Positions 15,957 to 64,000 of a DNA stretch of 64,000 nt are shown one piece after another. The notes beneath the pieces are model-generated. The model saw nothing but the letters and a program-made list of their open reading frames with translations. It made no database searches and had not been told where the DNA came from. Position numbers and translations under genes: made by a program. Positions within the stretch are counted from its first letter, which is position 1, and every line of letters starts with the position of its first letter. This stretch comes from Limanda limanda (Eukaryota > Chordata > Actinopteri > Pleuronectiformes > Pleuronectidae): contig NC_083646.1 of NCBI RefSeq assembly GCF_963576545.1, positions 9,019,491 through 9,083,490 on the forward strand. Direction: 5' to 3'.

Positions 15957-18900
15957 ATAATTTGCAAAGAAAAAGGGCTTTTAAATCGCAGGGTAACGTT
16001 GCTCGAGGTGACACGAGGATCCCACCAGGACAGAGTAAACATGCAAATAAGAATGTGCTCACACATTGAGCTACTGTTTTATAAGGTTGACAGAGGTGTC
16101 AACACTTTTATATTCCTTTCATAACCCTGGGGCAGACACAGAGAAAATGCAGCTGCCTGCAATTCGTTCAGTGGTGAAGGACGATTAATATTCTATAAAA
16201 TGGTTTATGTATTCATATTCCAGGCCTGAGGATCTGAGCGCAGAGATGACGCCAAACGTTGAGTTGGTGTAGGCACGATAAAGTCCTCACAGCCCAGCAG
16301 GCAAAGAGGGTTGTGTGTGTGCGTGTGTGTGTGTGTGTGTTTGTAAGCAACAGAAAGTGCAGTGCAGAGATGTTGGAGACTTTGAAGGCAAAGCGCTGAA
16401 TCCTAATTAATTTCCCTCCTGAAAGCTGCATTTACATGCGTTACAGGAAAAAAAGACGTCTGAAGAGAAGCCAACTGTGGTTCAGGAGCATGAAAGAGGA
16501 AGATGCATAAAGAGAGAACCAGTGGAGGAATATATTAATTTAGAGCTTTGTAGGAAAGTCGTATTTGTTTGGGTTTGCTCTTGAATTTCGTTAAACTGTT
16601 CACCCACTTCCTTTTTATAGCCTGAGGTCATTTTCTGAGGGAGAAACATTTGTATTGGTTATTTGATTGTGACGGGCAAAATATAACTTTCAAAAAGAAA
16701 AGCTTCAGACCGTGACTTAAAAAATATACAGAATTAAAGAACTCTATAATAGGGACGTAAGGAGATCCGGTTTAATTTCTACACCTGACGCAGAGCATGA
16801 AAATTAAATAATAATAAACTGGGGATTAGGATTAAACTTTAATTAATCATAGACACTCAATTAAAAATCAAGCTTGACGTCGGTCTGCCTGTTCATGAAA
16901 ATGGAGTCGGGTGTTGTTTGACAGCTAGTCGTGATATTTTAGATTCTTTCCTCCGGCCCGAAGTCACAGCATCACCTTTTTTAACATGGAAATTTAGTTT
17001 ATTGCATCAAAGGAGTTTTTACCGAAAGATAGGAGCATAAATCAGTGGAAGCCATTTTCTTTTATATAAGCAACTTAATGCGCCTAAAAACTTGCCGTTT
17101 AAGTCGACTCTCGATTATAGCAAACCGCTCTGTGGATTGTGCTTCCCACACAGGCCGCCTACCCTGAGTCTCTACTGGTCAGGGCTGCTTTCACCACCTG
17201 TGTGAATCTCTATAAATAAAATAATGAAGAGGATGGCTTCGACATGCTCTATATAAAAAGTGCCTCGAGATAACTTGTGTCATGATACTTTGGAATTCAA
17301 AAAATTACAGGATCAGGATCTATCTGAAATCGACCAATAATTAGCTGAGAGAAACTACAGGAGCTATGATGTAATGACTGAAAAGTGCTAAGGCAGGTTA
17401 TTCTATGTTTTCAGAGTTCGATGCAATATGAGCAAATGAGACGAGAATTGTTTTGAATAAAAAACAATGAGTGGTTTGTTGCTCCTGGGTCGGGTTCAGG
17501 CTTCTTTGACCTTCCCCAGTCAGACACCATTTTAACTGCACCATTCTCAACACCATTCTTAATCACTACAGGGTTTTGCCTATATGTATGGACAGGGATA
17601 CAAGTACGTTGGGCCATTTATATGGACTTGCAGCAGGATTTAACCGAGACAATGGAAATATCGAAGTCCCACTGACACACACAACAGAGGGATCAACAGT
17701 CAACCTGACTTGCTTGTCTTTGGACAGACGAAGCCAATGGAGGCACCTGGTGAAAACAATACACAGAAAAGCACTTACCACTGCATCACTGTGATACCAT
17801 CAGGAACCACACAGACTGTAGACGTATCATTACGTGATGGAGCGAAAGCTGCAGCTTGGAGCAAAGGCTTTATTGAAAAAAAGAGTTTCCTCAGAGGCCT
17901 ATAAAAAAGTGGAAAAAGACTTGAAAGACCTCAGAGTTGCCCCCTGTGTTGCTCAGGCAACACACATTCAGGGGCTAATGGTCCGATTAATCAACCAGCT
18001 CAACACGCTGGCAAGTTAACTCTGACAAAACTTTAAATGAGATATATTCAGTTAGGGATTACCCGCACGAGAAGTACTATCGCAAATTGATTCTCTGTGT
18101 ATTCAAATGGGTGGAAAGGAGGTTTAAATGATCTAAAAAGTGACTTATACGTGGGATGAAACATGCAAAACTCTGGGTCGGTCTTTGAAGAAAAGCAAAA
18201 GCAATCTTCATTGCCGTTTCCCTCATGGGCTTTTCAGTCCAAATACTACCAAACACAGAAAACAGAATTATAACACGCATCATTTGCGCTGGAAATGATA
18301 TTTGGAGAAGCTCAGTGACATGGAATTAGAATCTGACCTTCGGGGGTTCAGACACGTTTTATTTGCGATATTGTATTTGAAGGCAGGACTTGCTGTTGTG
18401 AATCACAAATGATTCTATATCCTAGTTTAATAACCATGGTGTGGTGGGTGTGGATTTGAATGCAGATCGATCTTGCCGCTGTACATAGAAATTGTGCATG
18501 CATGTTGTATGATGAGCTGGATTTTCCCTTTTGAACTCAGTTGGATGCATGACAGTTGTTTACTCTTATGTATAACCTGGATCTTTTTACAGAGCTTCCA
18601 CCATATCTGACCTTTATCCTGCAGTGACCCACTCCAGGTACTGATAGGGGTGTGGCCTGTATTGTTCAGCACTATTTCCTGTCTCCTGGCTGATGTCATC
18701 AGTGAGTAGGACTGATTTCTCTCCCAGAGTCACCGTCAAAGTACCTGGAACCGATCCAGGATCAATCCACTTAAAGACCCAAACACACATTGTGACATAA
18801 AAATGCGCTTCAACCCATTTGATCCCCGACACGACAAATACACAATGCATGGAGAGCACAACGTGTTGTACAGATTGTTTCTAGAGTCCAATCTGTTAAA

Positions 18901-20167
18901 TCTGTCACATCTAAGGCAGGTGAAGCCAACTGGACAGAAAACAGAAAGCTACTTAAGGATGCGTCACGATGATTAGTTTGTTTCAGTGACTCTGCTGTTG
19001 GGTCTATTGATCACCGGAGCCAACTGGCAGCTACAGCAAGTGAGTCACATTACATGAAGTAGCGTTGCGTTCCCAGAGAATAGCTTCATCACTGCACAAA
19101 ATCCTGCACCGTGACTCACGCACCGCTATGTATCAATGCCAGGAAAACAGCTGCGTGATCATCTGTAGTCCGGCCAACAGGACGCAGGCCAAGGGAAGAG
19201 AAGAGAGAGTCCGAGCGAGGGAGGAGTGGAACGGGAGGGGAGGGTGATAGAGATTTACGGAGGGATTGGAGTGGACAGAGATGGAGGGCACAAACGGAAA
19301 GAGAGACAAAGAGAGCGCAACAAAGAGATAGATCAAAGAGTCATGGGGGAAGGATGAAGCTTCGGCACATCTTTCATTCATTCTCCCTGCCACGCTCAAA
19401 CCAGACATGAGAATTTATACGAGATTACAGCTACTCTCACTTTCTATCTCTCCCCCTCTTTTTCCTTTCTGACTCTACTTTACACTATTCCCCGAGGCTA
19501 CATGTTACCCATCCCCTGACTTTGGAATGAAAGTTCTCCCCTCCTCCTCCTCTTCTAATCTCTTCCCTTCATTATTCTTTCATTACACATCGCGGTTCCC
19601 TTTGTAGTGTCTCCATGCTTCTGTTTCCCTTTATCCCTTTGCTTTAGGCTGATGTGTCAAATATTCTCCCTGTCAGGTAGCCTAATTTTTGACACAGGGT
19701 GGGGGTGGTAAATCACATAAAACAAGGGTCTATTAAGTGGGCTGTCTGTTTTGCAAGGTGTGACAATTTCCGTGCAAAGGGTGTCACACAACTGCACGGT
19801 TTCATTTCTCTTGAAGTCTCAAAATGCTGACGAGCAGACCGGCTTTGCTTGGATGTTATGACCTTTAGATAATTTAAACAGTCATGGAGGTGTTTGAAAT
19901 GTCTGTATTGAAAAAAAACATGGCTCCAGGGATGGCATTGTCCATCTGCCTCTTTGCTCCTGACTGAAATAACTCAACGAGTATTGAAATGTTCCCCAGA
20001 GGTGGAATCCGAACTGACCTTTTTTTAACACCGAGCACAATGGGCAGATCAAAGTTTTCATGGAAGTATCGCATCGGGGACTGGATGGATGGATGGGCAC
20101 ACAATTTTTTAATCAAGACTATTCCCAGACAATGTATCATGAGTAACTTTGTTAAATCTGGTGATCC
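13546..20167. other. Intergenic DNA, no gene recognised
   Basis: Mostly unique-looking sequence. It contains (TG)n at 15915-15956 and 16313-16342, paired AP-1-like TGAGTCA motifs at 13654-13660 and 13674-13680, pyrimidine-rich DNA at 14620-14930, and a purine-rich stretch at 19190-19350. The region 17640-18860 contains short frames with faint Ig-domain flavour (GSTVNLTC on plus; LEWVTAG on minus), but stops, mixed strands and missing partners prevent a gene call. Confidence 0.6.
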
Positions 20168-20322
20168 CTTAAAGGGGAACTCTGCTGGTTTTACACATCA
20201 AAGTCTGTTTATAGGTCTTGGGGAGTGCTGCTTCAAATGTGGAGAAAAAGTTGTATTTGGTTTTGGAGCTCCGGAGGGAGCTGTGCAAAGTCTGATAAAT
20301 CGCTTCAAGTGATATGTGAGAA
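20168..20322. repeat. Dispersed-repeat fragment (aaaggggaactctgctgg type)
   Basis: The series aaaggggaactctgctgg, acacatcaaagtctgtttat, ggtcttggggagtgctgct, gagctccggagggagctgtg, caaagtctgataaatcgctt follows a repeat found many times in percomorph fish as I remember it. The 107-residue frame crossing it is therefore unlikely to be a gene. Family and class unknown; no inverted ends seen. Confidence 0.55.
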
Positions 20323-21039
20323 AATTATGGTTTGATCTTAAGTTTAATAATGTGAAATTCTGGGGATGTGCGGTTAGATACAAGCGTGTAAGACCCCTAT
20401 AGTCTGCTCAAGGCTTCATTAGTATTTCACGCCATAATGCACCCAAATCTCAACTCCTTTTTCTTCTTTAACTGTGCATAACATAGAGTTATAGGAGTGC
20501 AATGCTAAGTAGGTGTAATACGTTTTCATCTAGTGCCATCATCAGGTCACAATTTGTATTCGTTCAATACTTTAGTCGATACAATCTGACGCAATTCTCA
20601 CTGGCCCATGAAAATATGCTAAACTAATATAATGAAGACCTAATGAGCTTTGTATGATGCCTTTGCATACAATCAGGAGACACCACAGCCTGTTGCACTG
20701 GCTGTGAAAGCAAAGCAGGACTTCTGGGTGGTTTTAAAGAATCATCATCCACCAGATTAGGTGTTACACGTATGGAATGTTCCTAAGAACTGACATGTGG
20801 GGGTTGCAGTTACCGATGAGGACTTATTAGAGTAAAACACTGCTCTCCTCAGGCAAGTTTATTCCATGGTGCTGCAAAGGGTCAACTTTGCCTTCTGGGT
20901 ATTTGCTGGTGTTGCAGTTCTGATGTTTTATATTTCAGAGTGACCTTTTGGATGCACAGGGTTGGTTTGCTGTGTGATGCAGTTGTGCTCTCTCTCTCTT
21001 CAGAGGTGGAGTTTTCCCATGTGAAGGGTGTCATGGATG
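20323..21039. other. Intergenic DNA, nothing recognised
   Basis: Ordinary AT-rich sequence between two repeat relics. No exon, RNA gene or repeat is identified. Confidence 0.6.
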
Positions 21040-21480
21040 GGTCTTATACACGAGTGAGGCGAAGATGAAGTTTAAGATCAACAGAATCATTGATGTGGCA
21101 TCAGCAGGGTTTTGCAGACATTCCAACAGACTGCGGAAGTAAAGATAAAGATGATCCTAAAGGCAATGCTCCTGATTAATTCATCTTCATCTCAGCACTA
21201 GGATATGGCCATGACCTCATTAAGGAGCTGAGATGAGTTTTCTTGGAGGGCTGTATGGACGCTCCACAAGGATTTGGATGGAGTTGCTGTGTTTCAGGTA
21301 CAGTATATCTGCAGAATGCCCCTGGATATGTCCTTGTGGAGGTATTCTAGGAAGGTAGAAGATCCTGGAGCAGATCCAGAACCCATGGGAGAGATTACAT
21401 TCCACCTGGCCTGGGAACATATCAGTGTCCTTGCGGGAATCAAGAGTGCATGGGGTGAAGGACATGTGGTTTATCTATAG
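21040..21480 (+). mobile_element. LINE (non-LTR retrotransposon) 3'-end relic
   Basis: Fragments of the reverse-transcriptase C-terminal region of a common fish LINE can be followed in order: aagatgaagtttaagatcaa and gatgtggcatcagcaggg (about 21064-21113); gctgagatgagttttctt (about 21226-21243); tgcccctggatatgtccttg and ggaggtattctagg (about 21317-21352); gatccagaacccatgggaga and the hallmark cacctggcctgggaac. The last part translates EITFHLAWEHISVLAGIKSAW. The copy is heavily decayed, interrupted by stops and internally deleted, and 5'-truncated as LINE insertions usually are. Subfamily (RTE/Rex-like or L2-like) not determined. Confidence 0.7.
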
Positions 21481-23989
21481 ATTAGTCATATGACTGCAAC
21501 CTGTCACCACATCCTGGTAAGATGTAGGAGATGGGTTCATCTGTGAGTGGATTCAAATGTTTCCATTGACTGTTAAAAGACAAAACAGGACAATGTCAAT
21601 CTTTAATGGCAAGTGGCTGTGGTGTTGTGCTTATTCAAGACCTAGAATTCTTCCATGTACTGTTCATGAAGAAAGTGTGACTTGTTAGTAAAGGACTTTG
21701 CACCATAACACGAGAACAGTACAATTACACTTGTTTACTCGTAGCTTAAGATAATATGTGTATCCAACACATGTATAAACTCAAACACATATAATCTTTA
21801 TGCCAAGTATGGGGGACACAGTTTTGAAATAATAGCATTTGAACCGTGCTTTGCACTTGAAGGATTATGTCGAAGAACACAAAAGACAGTGTGTCTGAAG
21901 GATTACTACCCTATCATTTCAAAATGTGTCTTGTCTGACAGAGCTTTTACAAATCAAGTACACAGCTGCCTCCTCGTGATGTTCATGCCATTCTTTGCTC
22001 AACCTTTCTTACCTGTAGTAACTAAATAACCTGAACCTTGAGACGCCGAGAAGACCTTCTGCTTTCTGTCTCTGGGAGTGAGGGTGTGCTAAGCTCCGGG
22101 AGACACAAATTTCATCATCAGAGGATACAAAAGGTTGTGTGTGGTCCTGCGTATAACTGCCAATTTATTGTGTCCGTGTGGACACACGGCATGAGCTGGA
22201 AAACAAAAATGGGCACTGAATTTAATAAGACTGTGAGGAGACTACGACCTCCACCATGTTTAGTTGCTTTTCTTCTTGTATGGATGTCACCATTTTGATT
22301 TGATTTGGACCACACGTGCTCAGAATATCTAGACACAGATCTACTGTTGATGTCTGGTATCTGTCCACCAAATAGAGTCTAATACAAACAACTTTGTGTC
22401 CGTGGTGTCTGCAGCTGTCTGCCAACATAACTACCTTCTTTCCCTTCCTCATTCCTTCTTTCTCTTTATTCATTACTTCTTCCTGCTGTCCCCTTATTAA
22501 TCCCTCTCCTTTCCTTTCCATGTGTCCCCCTTCTCCTTTATACAACTTACGCCGTCCTCTTCTGTGTCAGGAGGACAAATCCTTTCCCGTCCTTATTTCT
22601 CCTCTCCTCTCCCACAGCTCCATTAGGTAATGAGCCCATCCAGTAAATCACACCCTCAGCTACTGTACGTACGACCAAGGGCCTTATGTAAGAATACCCC
22701 GTGCTCGCTTAAATCAGCATTTACCACAGCAATGCAGCATGATATACAGCGGGTATTATGTAAAGGCTCACCACACTAAGTCCATCACCACAGGACATAG
22801 AACTTGTTAGTGGATCTCATGTCTGTGCAGCATGGAGAGGTGATTATTACTGGCTCGATAACAGAGATAAGTGGCTGTATTGATGTTAGATAGCCAGTGC
22901 GAAGGCTGTATCTCCCTCCTGCTGTCATTGCTCGGAACAGACTGAGAGAATGAGAGGAGTGAGAAGCTTAACTAGCTACCTAGGTCCCATTAAACTCTCA
23001 GTAGCCGACACACACTGCTGCCAATGACCTCTCATTGTGTATAGACCAGCTCTGTTTGTGCATTCCAGCTATCAGTGCATGCAAAGGTGGTGACTGCTCT
23101 GTATGCTGCTCCGGAACAATTTGCAAGTATTACTTTTCATCTTGAAACGGGCCTGAGAAAATATTAACCAGCTGTTTTAGACCAGCTATGTTTGGAATGT
23201 ATGTCTTTGAATGCAACTGCTCTGCCAGGGTCTATTATTACCTGCAGGGTGTGCCGATTATCTGCATAGCTCCAGAGTCAACCTGTCTCCAATAGAAAGA
23301 AAAATGGATGTTCTCGGTGAGGATTTGGATGTGGTACCATTAAACCATTTTACGCAGGACTAACATCTGTTTTTGCTTTTCCAAGTGTCAGCTTATAGGA
23401 TTTGGCTTAAATCAACTTCATGGGTCACACAATACCAACTCCGAGTATTCAGACTGGAATTATAGCATTGTGAATAAGCCACTTAGCCCCTCATGATAAC
23501 TGTATATGTGAATGGTAAATACCCACATGGGTTGTCCCATATACCCTGTAAATACCCAAACAGATTCTGAAGGGATTACATGTCTAGGAATGAACGGTAT
23601 GTCTGCCAATGACAGACAGCTTAGCCCAGTCCCATGAAATGGCCTCTGGTTGCTTTGAAAATGAAAATCACTATTCGAGACATAATGCTAGTTGGGGTTG
23701 TTAAAGGTCTAAACCAGAGCCGGAAATTTGTCTATGAAAAGCTGAAGAAGACCAATTGTTTTTCTCCAACAATTCAGTTTGGGGGAGAGATCTAGACATC
23801 TGGATAATGATTACTACCTAGTAGCCTTGAGCTATAGAGGATGAAAACAATTCCTCATGGCGGCATATTAAATTTTCTACTTAACCCAATGTTAATTATT
23901 CTACAGCCAATTTTTTAATGGCTAATTCCCCAAATCTGTGTCATTATCTCCCTCATATTCAGGCAAGAAAATAAATGAAACTATTAAGT
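21481..23989. other. Intergenic DNA, no gene recognised
   Basis: AT-rich, with a pyrimidine-rich patch at 22430-22620. No coding exon or identifiable repeat. Frames here are short and unlike known proteins. Confidence 0.6.
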
Positions 23990-24262
23990 AGAGCCTGACC
24001 GACATAGAGTTCTGGGATCGATGCCAACATAGGTAGATTAGTTTGGTTAGGTTGTTAATGATTGCAAAGACGTCGTTATTAAGCCCATGACAAATGTCTC
24101 AGAGGATTGATACTTTACATTTCTACCAGAAAGTTTATAATAAACAACTAAACATCAAAAAACGCATTAATAAACAAATACATTAAAAAAAACACCGATA
24201 CTGATATGTCTGTGAACAGCTAATATCAGCCAATATTATCAGCCATATCGGTCGGGCTCTAT
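23990..24262. mobile_element. Non-autonomous DNA transposon (MITE-like) with terminal inverted repeats
   Basis: The left end, agagcctgaccgacatagag (from 23990), and the right end, ccatatcggtcgggctct (to 24260), are inverted copies of each other: about 17 of 21 positions match when one is reverse complemented. Inside are repeated gatac/atatc words (accgatactgatatg, ctaatatcagccaatattat). The family, with its (g)ggctcgaccgatat-type ends, is one I recognise as abundant in fish. The length of about 270 bp has no coding capacity. No clear target-site duplication is visible, so the copy is old. Confidence 0.7.
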
Positions 24263-24678
24263 GTGCCATGTTGACTCTAATCAAGTTCAAAAATAGGTTT
24301 ACTATTCTGGGCTATAGGAACATAGTAAACTGTGGATACAGAACTTAGGTTATTTTGTCTAAGGTTTTATTTATTTATTTATTTAGTGGAGTGGCAGTGA
24401 GCTGGAGCGTCATGATAAAATCACTTTTAAGTTTCTTGAAAGAAATCCTGCGGGCCCCAGTGGACCCGGGCTACTACACGATTAGTCAAGCAGGTCTTTT
24501 CACTGCAAGTGAGGTGGAGAGAGAGAGGGAGAGAGAGGGAGAGGGGAGGGGGTTGTATTGGGAGGAGGAGAAGGAGGAGTGGAGTGGAGGGGGGGGTCAC
24601 CTTTTGTGCAAATACATCAACCAAGTGAACTGCCACCACCAGCATCAAATTTCTGCGTGTGTGAGAGAGAGGGAGAGA

Positions 24679-24715
<37 letters not shown>

Positions 24716-24765
24716 GCACCCCTTCAGCAGAGAGATAGAGAGAGAGAGAGAGAGTCACTCCTTCA

Positions 24766-24829
<64 letters not shown>

Positions 24830-24953
24830 CCAGAAAGCTTTGGAGCAGTGGTAGAAGGAAGAAGACTGTAGCTGCTGCCAGATATTTCCTCTCTGCACAA
24901 AGACCAGAAAACAACGTGAATACTTTTCCTTGAAAAAGTTGAGAGAAGCGGAC
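24263..24953 (+). promoter_or_regulatory. Presumed promoter and 5'UTR of the BCAM-like gene
   Basis: This is the DNA immediately upstream of the start codon at 24954. It is dominated by GA-rich tracts (24515-24595, 24664-24715, 24729-24754, 24770-24828). No TATA box or clear initiator is seen, and the transcription start cannot be placed by eye. CpG-containing DNA begins at the start codon (cggacgcgcgtcgcc, 24971-24985), which suits a CpG-type promoter. A promoter is inferred only from position. Confidence 0.45.
24664..24828. repeat. Compound (GA)n tract with tandem CCTTCAGCA-containing units
   Basis: Three blocks of GA dinucleotides are separated by two copies of a similar spacer: caccccttcagcagagag (from 24717) and tcactccttcagcagagag (from 24755). 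A segment of GA plus spacer therefore seems to have duplicated. It lies 125-290 bp upstream of the start codon, so it may be part of the 5'UTR or core promoter. Confidence 0.9.
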
Positions 24954-63609
<38,656 letters not shown>

Positions 63610-64000
63610 GTACGTGTGTATTTCATGTGCACAGAGTTTTCATACAGGAAAGAAACATAATATAGAAATACAGCCATTTATTCCAACTTTTTATAAACTT
63701 TAGATAATATTCCTACCCTCACTTAGTCTTTACAATATACTGTGAATAAAGATGGAAGACATGTCGTTACTTCCTCCCACTGTACAAAAATGAAGCCAAA
63801 ATAAACGGGTGCCGCCATCTTGTGCGGGTGACTTCATTTGGAGTCTGCCCAGTTGTGATCGTGGTTTGAAGCCAGAGAAACCATTTTTTGGGAAAAGTTT
63901 ATTCGACATATATTTAGATTTGTTTTAGTTCGGTCCATTTGCTAACAAAGATAGCACAGGGTTTATTATCCATACTACAGCCAGCCAGCAGGGGGTGTTC
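63610..64000 (+). other. Intron 7 (5' part), to window end
   Basis: Starts GTACGT. Contains a dispersed-repeat relic (about 63740-63860) and a CTCF-like motif (ccagcagggggt, 63985-63996) just before the window edge. No exon seen. Confidence 0.7.
63740..63865. repeat. Dispersed-repeat fragment (cttcctcccactgtac type)
   Basis: Words tgaataaagatggaagac, acttcctcccactgtacaaa, atgaagccaaaataaac, gccgccatcttgtgcgggtg, cttcatttggagtctgccca follow a repeat I recall as common in fish introns. Class unknown; no terminal structures were seen. Confidence 0.55.

Noticed and set aside
18985..19045. Leader-like LLLGLLITGANWQLQQ followed by gtgagt
   Set aside because: No in-frame start codon upstream (a TAG lies just before) and no following V-type exon on the same strand; kept only as part of a weak Ig-debris observation.
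19989..20312. 107-residue plus-strand open frame
   Set aside because: Its second half lies in a dispersed fish repeat, so it is not a credible gene.

Overview
The window looks like ordinary nuclear DNA from a teleost fish, probably a percomorph-type genome. The reasons are: vertebrate exon/intron structure with GT-AG splice sites; a vertebrate Rps19 protein; a vertebrate Ig-superfamily adhesion receptor; very dense (CA)n/(TG)n, (GA)n and (ATCT)n microsatellites; and decayed copies of several repeats that I recognise from memory as fish-type. I see no operon, prokaryotic, viral or CRISPR features.

Layout, left to right. (1) Positions 1-3190 hold the 3' half of rps19 (small ribosomal subunit protein eS19): three coding exons (545-728, 1341-1395, 3112-3162). 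The first two exons of the coding region lie off the left edge. The stop codon is embedded in the AATAAA poly(A) signal, so the 3'UTR must be very short. (2) Positions 3190-24950 are about 21.8 kb of intergenic DNA with no gene I can support. They contain microsatellites (two large (TG)n arrays at 6.4-6.85 kb, a (CT)n tract at 11.45 kb), a LINE 3'-end relic at 21.04-21.48 kb, an inverted-terminal-repeat element at 23.99-24.26 kb, and two other dispersed-repeat fragments. (3) Positions 24954-63609 carry the 5' part of one plus-strand gene. It encodes a signal peptide, a V-type Ig domain, a second Ig domain and the start of a third. Its best match by remembered family sequence is BCAM (Lutheran/CD239), with MCAM (CD146) the close alternative. 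Seven exons are visible, coding for about 294 residues, and the gene runs off the right edge. Intron 1 is 34 kb and fills more than half of the window. It holds a tRNA-derived SINE, a (GAA)n tract, long (TG)n arrays, and several AT-rich homeodomain-motif-rich blocks that look like candidate enhancers. Intron 2 ends in a 370-bp (ATCT)n array only about 40 bp from the exon 3 acceptor.

The two genes are in tandem on the same strand and have unrelated functions (ribosome assembly; laminin-type cell adhesion), so I see no functional cooperation between them. I did not find a convincing new biological system. The most interesting items are structural: the stop/poly(A) overlap, the giant first intron, and simple repeats placed where they could affect transcription or splicing. 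All identifications were made by eye and memory; no search or alignment was run.
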